A DNA stretch of 62,811 nt, from positions 1 to 62,811 of the forward strand of contig JASBSU010000027.1 of the NCBI GenBank assembly GCA_030148725.1, written 5' to 3'. A program made the translations under genes and the position numbers. The notes beneath the pieces were generated by a model that saw nothing but the letters and a program-made list of their open reading frames with translations, did not search any database and was not told the origin of the DNA. The DNA is from Hyphomicrobium sp. (GTDB lineage Bacteria; Pseudomonadota; Alphaproteobacteria; Rhizobiales; Hyphomicrobiaceae). Positions 46,307 to 55,075 of this stretch are shown here, piece after piece (the first letter of the stretch is position 1; each line of letters begins with the position of its first letter).

Positions 46307-47512
46307 ATGCGTCGTGTTCCGCTCACCGACCTCGCGATCCAAAAGCTCAAGCCGCCGACAACGGGCCAGCTCGAAATCTTCGACTCGAAAGCGCCAGGGT
46401 TGTCTTTGCGCGTAGGCAGTACCGGCGCCAAAACATTTTGCCTCACCTATCGGCTGAGGGGTGAGCGTAAGCGCCGGCGCGGCAAGATTGGGCGCTACCC
46501 TGAGATCAGCCTCAGTAAGGCGCGCTCGGAGCGCATCGATAAGCTCGCGCAGGCCAACAAGGGTGTTGACCCGTTTGAGGTGGCCGGTTCGCGCGCTGTC
46601 GACGTTGCAATCTGTGGATTCGACGCCTGCGTTGAACGCTTCATCATTCAGTACGTCCTGCCCAACAGTAAGACCCCAGAAAATCCGATCCGCATCTTAC
46701 GCAACGAGTTCGTCGCTGCGTGGGGGTGCCGCGATGTGCGCGGCATTACCAAGGCAGACATCCTCCGCGTGCTGCATGGCATCCGCGAACGGGGCGCTCC
46801 TGTCGCTGCCAACCGCGCTCTTGCCCGCGTCCGTAAGCTCTTCACCTGGCTTGTCCACCAAGATGAGTTCTCCCTGATAGAGCACTCGCCGTGCGTCGGA
46901 TTGAAAAGGCTCTCGAAGGAGAGAAGTCGCGATCGCGTCTTAAACGGCGAAGAGCTAGGAGCGGTTTGGCGTGCAGCGGATAAGCTCGGATATCCGTACG
47001 GCAGCTACTTCAAGCTTCTAACTTTGCTGGGGCAGCGCCGCACCGAGATAGCCAGCATGCGGTGGGCTGAAATTGAAGTTGCTGACGACAAGGCCGGCCT
47101 GTGGCGCATGCCCAGCCGCACGCCGAAAAACGAAGAAGCTCACGTCCTTCCTCTTCCCCGGCTTGCCGTAACTATCTTGCGCGATTGTCCGCGTATCGGC
47201 GATTCGCCTTTCGTTTTTCCAAGCGCGCACCACAACGAAAAGCATCTCACCGGGTTCTCCAAATGGAAGGATAAGCTTGATGACTTGTCCGGTGTTCTAG
47301 GTTGGACGCCGCATGATTTGCGTCGCACTCAGGCAAGCATTGCTCCATCGCTTGGCATCAGCGAAGTGCTGGTCGAACAAATACACAATCACAAGCTTCC
47401 GCGGACCCACGTGAGCGTGAGCGGTAAAATCTACAATCGATATCGCTACGTTGAAGAAATGCGCGCCGCGCTCGAGCTCTATTCGGAGCATATTGAATCG
47501 GCGATCGCATAG
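46307..47512 (+). CDS. P4-type tyrosine integrase of island 2
   Basis: A 401-residue integrase with the N-terminal DUF4102-like arm domain (LTDLAIQKLKPPTTGQLEIFDSKAPGLSLRVGSTGAKTFCLTYR...KIGRYPEISLSKAR), a core-binding domain, and the catalytic domain with RRTEIASMRW, HDLRRTQASI and a C-terminal tyrosine in YNRYRYVEEM. It lies 154 bases from the broken tRNA-Phe, reading away from it. The chosen ATG (RRVPLTDLA) lacks a good ribosome site. Confidence 0.9.
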   Translation: MRRVPLTDLAIQKLKPPTTGQLEIFDSKAPGLSLRVGSTGAKTFCLTYRLRGERKRRRGKIGRYPEISLSKARSERIDKLAQANKGVDPFEVAGSRAVDVAICGFDACVERFIIQYVLPNSKTPENPIRILRNEFVAAWGCRDVRGITKADILRVLHGIRERGAPVAANRALARVRKLFTWLVHQDEFSLIEHSPCVGLKRLSKERSRDRVLNGEELGAVWRAADKLGYPYGSYFKLLTLLGQRRTEIASMRWAEIEVADDKAGLWRMPSRTPKNEEAHVLPLPRLAVTILRDCPRIGDSPFVFPSAHHNEKHLTGFSKWKDKLDDLSGVLGWTPHDLRRTQASIAPSLGISEVLVEQIHNHKLPRTHVSVSGKIYNRYRYVEEMRAALELYSEHIESAIA

Positions 47513-47656
47513 TATATATTTGCCATATACATTAAGCTGGATAGTTAAGCTTACCGTTTCTCCAGCATGTGGCCATATTACTCCTTAGCAGTTGCTGCGT
47601 CAACGTGGCATTATACTGCATTGTTATCATCGAATACTTATATTTATCTGTTGTCC

Positions 47657-47857
47657 ATGACAGACCGGATCATATCCAAGAAGGAGCTGCGCTCCTTAGT
47701 GCCCCTCTCCGACTCGCAAATCGCGCGCTTGGAGAAGTTGGGCAAGTTCCCGAAGCGCCTGCGCTACGCTCCTGGTCGCGTGGGCTGGCTGCTCAGCGAA
47801 ATAGAAGAATGGATCACAGCACGAGCGGCTGAACGCGATCGACCGTGCGCCGCGTGA
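47657..47857 (+). CDS. AlpA-type excisionase/regulator
   Basis: A 66-residue MerR-like HTH protein: MTDRIISKKELRSLVPLSDSQIARLEKLGKFPKRLRYAPGRVGWLLSEIEEWITARAAER. AlpA-type factors control excision of P4-like islands and integrase expression. The ATG used here comes after a 90-base AT-rich stretch that does not look coding. Confidence 0.85.
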   Translation: MTDRIISKKELRSLVPLSDSQIARLEKLGKFPKRLRYAPGRVGWLLSEIEEWITARAAERDRPCAA

Positions 47858-47966
47858 AGCGCCGGCCGACGAGTTGGCACCGCGTCGACGATTACCTTTG
47901 TCGCTGCCCTTGATCGTCTTCGCGGCAGTTAGCCGGCTCTTTCGTCTGCTGCCGACACGTCGCTTC

Positions 47967-47984
47967 GCCATGTCTCACCATGGG
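47967..47984. repeat. Second copy of the 18-bp CCATG site
   Basis: GCCATGTCTCACCATGGG, matching the site at 46167 in 16 of 18 bases and lying exactly 1800 bases from it. It sits in the 228-base gap after the AlpA-like gene, where no convincing gene was found. Confidence 0.5.
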
Positions 47985-48085
47985 TGTTCTTTCGCCGAGA
48001 AAATCGTCTTGAGAGGCATTGCGAACTTGTTTGCGGGAAATTCGATGTCTAGTTCCGAACATCGAACGACTAAGGAGGCAATACA

Positions 48086-48556
48086 TTGATCACCGGAAAT
48101 AGTAGCCGTGCTGTTCACACGATCTGGCGTTTGCCCATCGCGTTTGCAGCATGCGCCGATGCCCAAGCAGGCACCGCAGCAACGTCAGAGCCGAAATGCG
48201 CCAAGCACCACTTCAGTTTGGAGCTGCACCACTTTCACGGCTCTCCGCCTTGGTTGCGGCTGGAACGTCGTCGAGGTGGTCGGTCCGCCTTCAACTGCCG
48301 CGATATCAGCATGTCTTTTTACGACGGGCCTGAAAACATTGAAGGCATTGCGTTCGATATCGAGTTCAGCCTGCCGGTTGAGTTCACCCTCGGAGATACC
48401 GTGTTCGACGAACTTGAGAAGCTTGGACTACCCCGATGGGCAATGGCTGGGTTGTGCGATTTGGCGGTCCGCGACGGAGCTGTCGACGCGGAGATCGTCG
48501 CTCGCGTTCTCAGTATTCGTCCCAGCGAAGAGGATAACGACGGACAACTGCACTAA
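48086..48556 (+). CDS. Unknown protein with TTG start
   Basis: A 156-residue product. AAGGAGG lies 8 bases before a TTG, which is taken as the start; no ATG is well placed. The C-terminal half (SMSFYDGPENIEGIAFDIEFSLPVEFTLGDTVFDELEKLGLPRWAMAGLCDLAVRDGAVDAEIVARVLSIRP) looks like a real folded domain; the N-terminal half is low in regular structure. Family unknown. Confidence 0.55.
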   Translation: MITGNSSRAVHTIWRLPIAFAACADAQAGTAATSEPKCAKHHFSLELHHFHGSPPWLRLERRRGGRSAFNCRDISMSFYDGPENIEGIAFDIEFSLPVEFTLGDTVFDELEKLGLPRWAMAGLCDLAVRDGAVDAEIVARVLSIRPSEEDNDGQLH

Positions 48557-48669
48557 GCGGATTTAGCAACCTCGCTGCCGCGTAAGACGGCACAGCTGCA
48601 ACGTAGCGACGAAAAACTGAACCGGAGCCGGGAGTCGAAAAAGCATGATCAAACTAGGAGTAGAGCGCA

Positions 48670-49872
48670 ATGAGTGGACAGAAGGGCGTGCGCGCACGTC
48701 ATAGCAAGCAAATACCTCTCACGAAGGAGCAACACGACTACTTTGGCGCTCTCGGTGCTCCTTGGACCCCGAGTGAATACAGTATCACGTTCGCTTTGGT
48801 GCAAAACCGATCATCCGACTTCCAGGTGATCGAGAACATGCCGCGGGATCTTCTGGCGGATCAGATCCTCTCCCGCCATGACTGCCGTGACGAGAAGGAC
48901 GGACCGGGCATCATCTGGGCCGACATCGCTTGTCTGCGGACCAACGCTTCGGTCAGGGCCGTCACCGCTCTCAGCTATGACATTGATGGCGCCATTCAGA
49001 TTGAGCACGTGCGCCGGCTGATTGCTGCGACCGGGCTCGATGCGGTCGTGCACACCACGCACTCGCATATGAAGACCCGCAGCGAGATATCGACGTCTCC
49101 CTTCGGGGGCCGCAAAGTTATTCGGAACGACGAACTGCAGCGGCACCTCGATGAGACCGGTAAGACGTACCTTGGTCAGGTCCGGCTTATCACCGGGCAG
49201 GCGGAGACGAGCGCGGAAGGTCGGCCAGTCTTCATTTATGAGCATGACCCGGAGCACAAGTGTCGTGCGATCATCTTCCTGCGTACGCCGATTGAGATCG
49301 CAGAGGTTGGTGCCGCCGGCTATCGCGCCCTCTATCGGGCGTGCGGAGAGCGGCTGTTCGGAGCCGGCAACTATGACGAGGCTTGCGCTAATCCAGCACG
49401 CGTAAATTACCTTGCCTCACATTCCAGCGGCCGGCCCTACTCAACGAAGCATTTTCCTGGAGAGGCGTTGGACTGGAATGCTCTTTGGGAAGCGATCCGG
49501 CAGGCCGTCGCGGAGCAAGAGGAGCGCCGCCAGCAGCAGTACGCGTACTTCGATACGCGCGGCGATCTCGTCGTTCTGCGGCACACGGTCTCGGTTATTC
49601 CCGCGCATGACTACGACATATGGTTTCGAGTGCTTGCAGCACTGCATCACGAGACCGGCGGCGGACCAGATGGACTGGAGCTCGCACATGAGTGGTCCTC
49701 GTCCGCGGGAAACTACGATGCATGTGCCGTCGAGCGGTTGTGGTCGGCCTTCGATGTGGATCATCCCAACCCGCTGACGCTGGGCTACCTGATCACCCTG
49801 GCCCGTGACTGCGATCCGACGTGGCGCCCATTGCCGGTCCACCGGAACGCTCCATTCTGGAAACATCTCTAA
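48670..49872 (+). CDS. Primase-like replication protein with PriCT-2-type C-terminus
   Basis: A 400-residue protein. ALSYDIDGAIQIEHVRRLI has the D-x-D pattern of archaeo-eukaryotic-type primases and TTHSHMKTR may hold the conserved histidine. The end, AHDYDIWFRVLAALHHETGGGPDGLELAHEWSSSAGNYDACAVERLWSAF, matches PriCT-2 domains of mobile-element primases. The DUF927 helicase gene follows after 12 bases. Together they look like a replication pair of the excised island. Confidence 0.68.
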   Translation: MSGQKGVRARHSKQIPLTKEQHDYFGALGAPWTPSEYSITFALVQNRSSDFQVIENMPRDLLADQILSRHDCRDEKDGPGIIWADIACLRTNASVRAVTALSYDIDGAIQIEHVRRLIAATGLDAVVHTTHSHMKTRSEISTSPFGGRKVIRNDELQRHLDETGKTYLGQVRLITGQAETSAEGRPVFIYEHDPEHKCRAIIFLRTPIEIAEVGAAGYRALYRACGERLFGAGNYDEACANPARVNYLASHSSGRPYSTKHFPGEALDWNALWEAIRQAVAEQEERRQQQYAYFDTRGDLVVLRHTVSVIPAHDYDIWFRVLAALHHETGGGPDGLELAHEWSSSAGNYDACAVERLWSAFDVDHPNPLTLGYLITLARDCDPTWRPLPVHRNAPFWKHL

Positions 49873-49884
49873 AGGAACGTTCTT

Positions 49885-52083
49885 ATGGAAGATTATCCGC
49901 TCCTGCTTGAGCGGGCAGAGACAGCTGTTGCTCAACTCTCCCCTGCTGACAAGTACAAGCCTATCTTGCCGTTGCTCTTGCCGCTCGATCGGCAGGATCG
50001 TGCGAGGCTTTTGAAAGACATCGCCGCCAATACCAAGACCGGCGAACGTCACGTCAACGCCGACTTCAACGAATTGCTCGAGGCCGGCGAGGCCGAGATG
50101 AATGAGGCGGCAGCGCGCGCGACTATCAAGCAGCAGGTTCGTGAAGACTTGGGTGTACCCCCTGAGCTTGAAGCATGCGCTGCCGACCGTGACTATCTAG
50201 CGGCGTGCGTCGCCGTGCTTGCGATGGGTGAGGACGCTCCCTACGGCTTCGAAGATATTGAAGCATGGGCGATCAAGAACGGCCAGCAGGCGGACTATGC
50301 GCGCGACTACGCGATCGCCCCCGACGTTCAGGCCTCTCGCGAGCTTATCGAGGGTGCCGGCGGCGGCATTGCCAAGAAAATCGAAGTGACCTTCACTGGC
50401 GCAGTAGCAAAGTGGGTGGGGCAAAAGCACAAGGTGCCCTCCCTCGTGTCAGGGCCGGTCATCGTTGCCGCCATCGGCGATAACGGTCAAAGCGAGACAC
50501 CCAATCCGCACGTCCTGCTCAAGATCCGGCGTCAGGACAAGACGTGGGTGGATTTCGTACTGCCCATGAGCGATCTCCAATCGGGCAGTTGGGCGGTAGA
50601 GGCCATGAAGCGTGACCTCATGGTCTTGGACCATGAGACGTTGTCGCTGATCCTGAAGGCGGTACGCGCTTCTGGCGCGCGGCAGCCGACATTCCAGACG
50701 GCTGAACGCGTCGGTTATCAAAACGCATCCGGCGTTTTCGTTTTGCCGAGCGGCGAGGTTGTTTCCGCCGAGAACCATCACGGATATGTCGTACCGGTCT
50801 TCGAGCGGCAATCGGGTTGGAACGTCGCCGGCAGCCGCGAAGAGGCAGATCAGATGCTTCGCCACTGCTCAGGCAACACGCGCCTAATGCTAGGGATCGG
50901 CACAGCGCTGGCCGCACCCTACGTGCCGCACATGGGCGTGGAAAACGGCGCCGTCCATTTCTACGCCGACACCTCGCAGGGCAAGACGACACTGCTGATC
51001 ACCGCGGCGAGCATGTACGGCATGGGCGCCGAAGAGAAAGATGGCGGTATCGTTCGCAGCTGGAACAGCACTCTCTATGCGGTCGCGAAGGTGGGAGCTT
51101 TGCACAACCATCTCCCCTGGTTCCTCGACGAACTGAAGCTCAATTCCAGCGCACGCATAGTCCAGCCCCTGATCCACACGATTTCGAAAGGCGTAGGCAA
51201 AGAGGCCGGCGGCAAGAATGGAGAGCTGCGCAGCAAGCAGCCGTTTGCCACTCTTGTGCTGTCAACCGGCGAATGCAGCGTGAGGCGGTATCAGGAGCGG
51301 GACGGTCGTTCCTACGAGGGTGGTGAGGCCGTGCGCATCATTGATATCCCCGCGGTCGCTCGCTATGCGGAGCACTACGTTTTCGAGAAGTTACCGCCAG
51401 GCATGTCGGCGCCGGCGTTCTCGGATTATCTCAAGGAGACAGCGCGAGAGCACTACGGCCACCACGGACGCGACGTGCTCCGCCATCTTGTGAAGAATAC
51501 CGAGGCGGCCATAGAACTAGCGAGACAGCACGTAGGCGAGTTGCGCTACGACCTTGGAGAGCGCTTCGGTGACGAGCCCGATGTCGGGCGCGTTCTGGAT
51601 CGTCTGGCGTTCATCGGAGGCGTCAACGAAGCACACATTGCCGCCGGCCTCATACCTTTCGACAAGGGCGAGGCGGCAAATGCTGCCTGGTCGGCGGCCC
51701 GCGACTGGCATGCGGCCCGCGGCGGTGACGGTGAACACCAGGCCCTATCGGCGCTCGACCACTTCACTGAGTTCGTCGTGACCGAGCGCGGCAAGTTCTG
51801 GGATCGCACGCGCAGTAGCGACGCTCCGTATGAGGTCGTTGGCTTTACCCGGCTGCGCGAAGACGGCCGGCGTGAGTATTGGTTCACCGATGGCCAGCTT
51901 GACCGTGCCATTGGCCAAGACCAACGACAGCGCGCCTTCTTGAAATACGTCAGCGACGGCAAGAGCGAAGATTGGGAACTGGTGGCCGACCGTAGCCGCT
52001 TCCAGCGCGACGTTCCTCAGTCATGGGATCATCCGTCAAAACGCATGTACTGCTTCGCGCAGCGGCGCGCGCTGGCTGAATGA
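49885..52083 (+). CDS. DUF927-family helicase/ATPase
   Basis: A 732-residue protein. Residues about 290-560 form the DUF927 ATPase: VHFYADTSQGKTTLLITAASMYG is a Walker A with G366-K367-T368; LPWFLDELKLN is Walker B-like; RSKQPFATLVLSTGE is sensor-like. The C-terminal part is another wHTH-like region typical of these proteins. It is translated with the primase-like gene and followed by a repeat-rich gap, fitting a plasmid-like replication module. Confidence 0.82.
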   Translation: MEDYPLLLERAETAVAQLSPADKYKPILPLLLPLDRQDRARLLKDIAANTKTGERHVNADFNELLEAGEAEMNEAAARATIKQQVREDLGVPPELEACAADRDYLAACVAVLAMGEDAPYGFEDIEAWAIKNGQQADYARDYAIAPDVQASRELIEGAGGGIAKKIEVTFTGAVAKWVGQKHKVPSLVSGPVIVAAIGDNGQSETPNPHVLLKIRRQDKTWVDFVLPMSDLQSGSWAVEAMKRDLMVLDHETLSLILKAVRASGARQPTFQTAERVGYQNASGVFVLPSGEVVSAENHHGYVVPVFERQSGWNVAGSREEADQMLRHCSGNTRLMLGIGTALAAPYVPHMGVENGAVHFYADTSQGKTTLLITAASMYGMGAEEKDGGIVRSWNSTLYAVAKVGALHNHLPWFLDELKLNSSARIVQPLIHTISKGVGKEAGGKNGELRSKQPFATLVLSTGECSVRRYQERDGRSYEGGEAVRIIDIPAVARYAEHYVFEKLPPGMSAPAFSDYLKETAREHYGHHGRDVLRHLVKNTEAAIELARQHVGELRYDLGERFGDEPDVGRVLDRLAFIGGVNEAHIAAGLIPFDKGEAANAAWSAARDWHAARGGDGEHQALSALDHFTEFVVTERGKFWDRTRSSDAPYEVVGFTRLREDGRREYWFTDGQLDRAIGQDQRQRAFLKYVSDGKSEDWELVADRSRFQRDVPQSWDHPSKRMYCFAQRRALAE

Positions 52084-52412
52084 CCTGGCGCAGGCCCCAC
52101 CGGTTCAAGGGTGTGGGGGAGCAAAAAGCGAGTAACAACAGATGTCTATGGCGTCTCCCCCAGCCCCCCATTCTTTTTTTATATGAAAAGAAAAAAGAAA
52201 AAAGAGGCACGCACCTCTTCTTCAATCTTCATCGTGAGGCGCCCGCAGTCCGATGAGCAGTTTTGGTGGTGGGGGAGTGGGGGAGACGCCGAACGTCGAG
52301 CGCCTATCGGCGGTCTTGCATGCTCTTGGCTGCACGCGGCGCGCTCTCTTGACCAGCCGGGGGAAGGTAACGCCGGCTCGGAGTACTCAACGTTTCAACC
52401 CCGCAACGAAGG
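52084..52412. other. 329-bp repeat-rich region after the DUF927 gene
   Basis: No credible gene. It contains the TGGGGGAG repeats listed separately, a strongly AT-rich run at about 52168-52205, and a hairpin AAGAGG/CCTCTT. Candidate origin of replication of island 2. Confidence 0.55.
52114..52290. repeat. TGGGGGAG repeats and 13-bp inverted repeat (candidate origin of island 2)
   Basis: TGGGGGAG occurs at 52114, twice in tandem at 52270 and 52278, and inverted at 52155. The inverted copy and the last copy extend to a perfect 13-bp inverted repeat, GGCGTCTCCCCCA (52150-52162) and TGGGGGAGACGCC (52278-52290), which flanks the AT-rich run. Confidence 0.8.
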
Positions 52413-52904
52413 ATGTGTTATGACTGGACTTATAGACTTCACGCCCAACCCTTCCTCAGATGGGCGAACGCTCGGGCGGGCCTCTTGACTCGCGCGCTTT
52501 ACAGCGCGCTGACGCAGACGTTTAACGGGGACAAGGCGCGCGCGGCAATCGTGCTAGTGAATTACTTGGCTTCAGACAGCCTCATTGCTGAGAACTCTGA
52601 CAAGGACGTTCTGCGCGCTCTCGGCGACGTGTTGCGCTTTACGATAGGCGGAGACAATCCTATCGAGTGGGCTACATGCGAGCAGGGCAAGTTGGCGGCA
52701 GCCCTTGTTGAAGAGCTGGTAGATGTCCACGACATGGAGCACGCTGAGGCGGTAAGTGCGGTCGCCGGGTTCATCGGCGGTGATCCTGATACCTGCTTCT
52801 ACATGCTGACCGTACTCGACAACGTCATGCGGCATGAGGATGCCGCCGGCTACGAAGAGGCACAGGCATTGGCCGCGCTGCCAAGCCGTACCTCGAAGGC
52901 CTGA
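52413..52904 (+). CDS. Unknown protein, possible 5' frameshift
   Basis: A 163-residue frame whose body (ALYSALTQTFNGDKARAAIVLVNYLASDSL... to DPDTCFYMLTVLDNVMRHEDAAGYEEAQALAALP) looks like a real helical protein. The start is doubtful: the ATG at 52413 overlaps the ribosome site, whereas an ATG at 52420 in another frame is perfectly spaced and gives MTGLIDFTPNPSSDGRTLGR before a stop. The N-terminus may have been frameshifted near 52475. Family unknown. Confidence 0.5.
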   Translation: MCYDWTYRLHAQPFLRWANARAGLLTRALYSALTQTFNGDKARAAIVLVNYLASDSLIAENSDKDVLRALGDVLRFTIGGDNPIEWATCEQGKLAAALVEELVDVHDMEHAEAVSAVAGFIGGDPDTCFYMLTVLDNVMRHEDAAGYEEAQALAALPSRTSKA

Positions 52905-53388
52905 TCCGCTTTTTAACGTCGTCGGGAAGCGACGTCGGCAATCGAATGCCTCGAGCCACAGCCTACCGGCGAGAGCGGGGCACGTGAAGTGGACCCGGTG
53001 TTCGACGGGAGCCTGGTGCCGAATTCCGTCTTCCGCCTCTGGCTTGGCTGTCTCTTTGCCGCGAGGGTTGGTCACATGCGCAGCGCCACGATCTGCGTTG
53101 GTACGGCCCTTCGGTGTTCGTAGTCTTGCTTCGGCGGACCGCATCTTCCGGGCCGAACGCTGTCGCTGTGCCGAAAGTGAAGGCGCCTGAGCCAATAGAA
53201 CGTCAGGCCGGTATCAACACGCGCCTTCGTGCCTGTGCTGATGGATATATCCGCGACGTGGGACGCTTACTGAGCCGGGCCGTGCGCCGGCCAGCGCACA
53301 CGCTCTTGCGTCGCCAGGACAGGGCGCCTTCGCCCCGTCGCAACGATGCGCTGTCCGATCGGCTGCAGTCTAGTGTCAAGGAGCGTTC
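52905..53388. other. 484-bp region without clear genes
   Basis: Long open frames cross this stretch on both strands but none has protein-like composition or a good ribosome site. It ends at the convergent stop of the IS5-like domain gene. Confidence 0.45.
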
Positions 53389-53910
53389 TCAGCGGGGCTC
53401 ATGAGGGTTCGTACGCCCGCGTGCTAATTGGTCCCGGCCTTCCTCGACGATCTTTCGGTGTCTGTAGACGTACCGCTCTTCCACCGCTCGCAACCCAGTC
53501 AACAGCACCTTGTGTTCCGGGCAGACGACATCCGTCGTCAGGGCCGCAGCGGCTAGGTCCGCGAACACGCCGGCAAGGCAGCTCCGATAAAATTTTGCTC
53601 TGAAGGCCTCCGTGTTGAAGGCCGGCGTCGGTACCAGTCGAAACTTGAAGTCGTAAAACGCTAGACAGAGGCAAGCATCGAGAAAAACTCTCGGCTCGAT
53701 CTTCGACAGATATCGGGCCTTCCGCGGGATTATTGGTCCTAGACAGTCCCATTCCACGTCTGAGAGGCAGGGCGGCTCCATTACGTCGGCTGCTGCGATA
53801 TCCTGCGCAACAACAGGCGGCGCCCCCAACGCCAAAGTCTCAGGATCAATTCCAAGCGCTTTTGCGGCTTTGAATATCGCCTCTCTACTGGCGTCACTTA
53901 TTTCTTGCAT
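53389..53910 (-). CDS. Orphan protein with IS5-type transposase N-terminal domain
   Basis: A 173-residue protein. LSDVEWDCLGPIIPRKARYLSKIEPRVFLDACLCLAFYDFKFRLVP...FNTEAFRAKFYRSCLAGVFADLAAAAL follows the DUF4096 pattern found before the catalytic domain of IS5-family transposases, but no DDE domain follows and the frame ends with its own stop. A helix SREAIFKAAKALGIDPETLALG precedes it. GAGGGA lies upstream. It is probably a domesticated DNA-binding domain; it is divergent from a serine recombinase gene. Confidence 0.55.
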   Translation of the reverse strand: MQEISDASREAIFKAAKALGIDPETLALGAPPVVAQDIAAADVMEPPCLSDVEWDCLGPIIPRKARYLSKIEPRVFLDACLCLAFYDFKFRLVPTPAFNTEAFRAKFYRSCLAGVFADLAAAALTTDVVCPEHKVLLTGLRAVEERYVYRHRKIVEEGRDQLARGRTNPHEPR

Positions 53911-54083
53911 CGCTTCGTTCCCTCATTACGCGCCCTGACCGATATATGGGGGCTCTACGCTTCCTATGCATTAGCCCGTTAGCCGGAAAGTTACCAATAT
54001 TGTGGGGTGTGCTTGAGCGGCCCGACAGCAAATGAGATAAAAGTGACGTTGGACCGTAGAAAACAATTCCACGCGGGCTTCGG

Positions 54084-54794
54084 ATGGCGGGTCAAAACGC
54101 ATTTACGGGTGTTGCTTACGGATACGCACGCGTATCTCTCGATTCCCAGATCAAGGGCGAAAGCCTTGATGTGCAGCAAGCCCGCATAGAAGCCATCTGT
54201 ATGGCCGAGGGATTGACGCTAGCGTCGGTCTTCGTGGAGCGAGGTGTCAGCGGAAGCAAGCCGCTCGCCGCCCGCCCTGAGGGCTCTAAGCTTCTGGCAA
54301 AGGCGAGGCGTGGCGACACCATCGTCATCCTCAGGCTCGACCGCGGTTTCCGTAGCCTCGAAGACAGCCTTCAGGTCGCCGGCGCTCTAAATGCTCGCGG
54401 CGTAAGGCTATATCTCGGAGACATGAAGGGCTTTATAGCCGGCGACGCTGCCGGTGAGCTGCATTTCAGCATGCTGGCGAGCTTCGCCCAATTCGAGCGC
54501 CGCCGCATCGCGGAAAGGATACGTGAATCGAAGGAGCAGCTGAGGGCAAAGGGTCGGTACTGCGGCGGCCAGGCGCCTTTCGGCTACACTCTGACGCCAA
54601 CTGGCGAGACGACGAGACAGGGTGTTCCAGCAATGCGTATAGAGCCTATAGAGGAGATCCACGCTATCGCCCGAGACCTGATGAGCAAAGGCTACAGCTC
54701 CAGATTGGCCTCAGGCCACTTCCGGGCGAAAGGCTTCCAGACTTCTCATCACGCTATAAATGGCTTGTTCAATCGGCTCCGCGGAGCGCAGTGA
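54084..54794 (+). CDS. Serine recombinase (resolvase/invertase family)
   Basis: A 236-residue recombinase with the catalytic serine S18 in YGYARVSLDS, the arginine-rich LRLDRGFRSLEDSL motif, and LHFSMLASFAQFERRRIAERIRE, the E-helix region of resolvases. A C-terminal region of about 90 residues provides DNA binding (AKGRYCGGQAPFGYTLTP...). All visible active-site residues are present, so it is probably active; target sites are unknown. Confidence 0.9.
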   Translation: MAGQNAFTGVAYGYARVSLDSQIKGESLDVQQARIEAICMAEGLTLASVFVERGVSGSKPLAARPEGSKLLAKARRGDTIVILRLDRGFRSLEDSLQVAGALNARGVRLYLGDMKGFIAGDAAGELHFSMLASFAQFERRRIAERIRESKEQLRAKGRYCGGQAPFGYTLTPTGETTRQGVPAMRIEPIEEIHAIARDLMSKGYSSRLASGHFRAKGFQTSHHAINGLFNRLRGAQ

Positions 54795-55075
54795 GGCAAA
54801 CTTTCTCAGGGCCTGAGCCGCAGAATACCAATGTATCTCCGTTTCCTTCCGCCGAAACGCGACAGGGGAGCCCAGAAGGCCGGCATGGGGATGCCGGTTC
54901 AGAATTTGCCCCACCCCGTGTGTGAGGAATTGCGGGCTATCGGGCTGGGGGGAAGAAAACCGGTCCAATTAAAAATTATTTCGCCATCGATGCGTGTTCC
55001 CTATTGACATTTATCAAACGCTTCTTATCTGCACAAGACACGTTTCAGTAGTTCTTTGCGCGTGGGGATGCGTGT

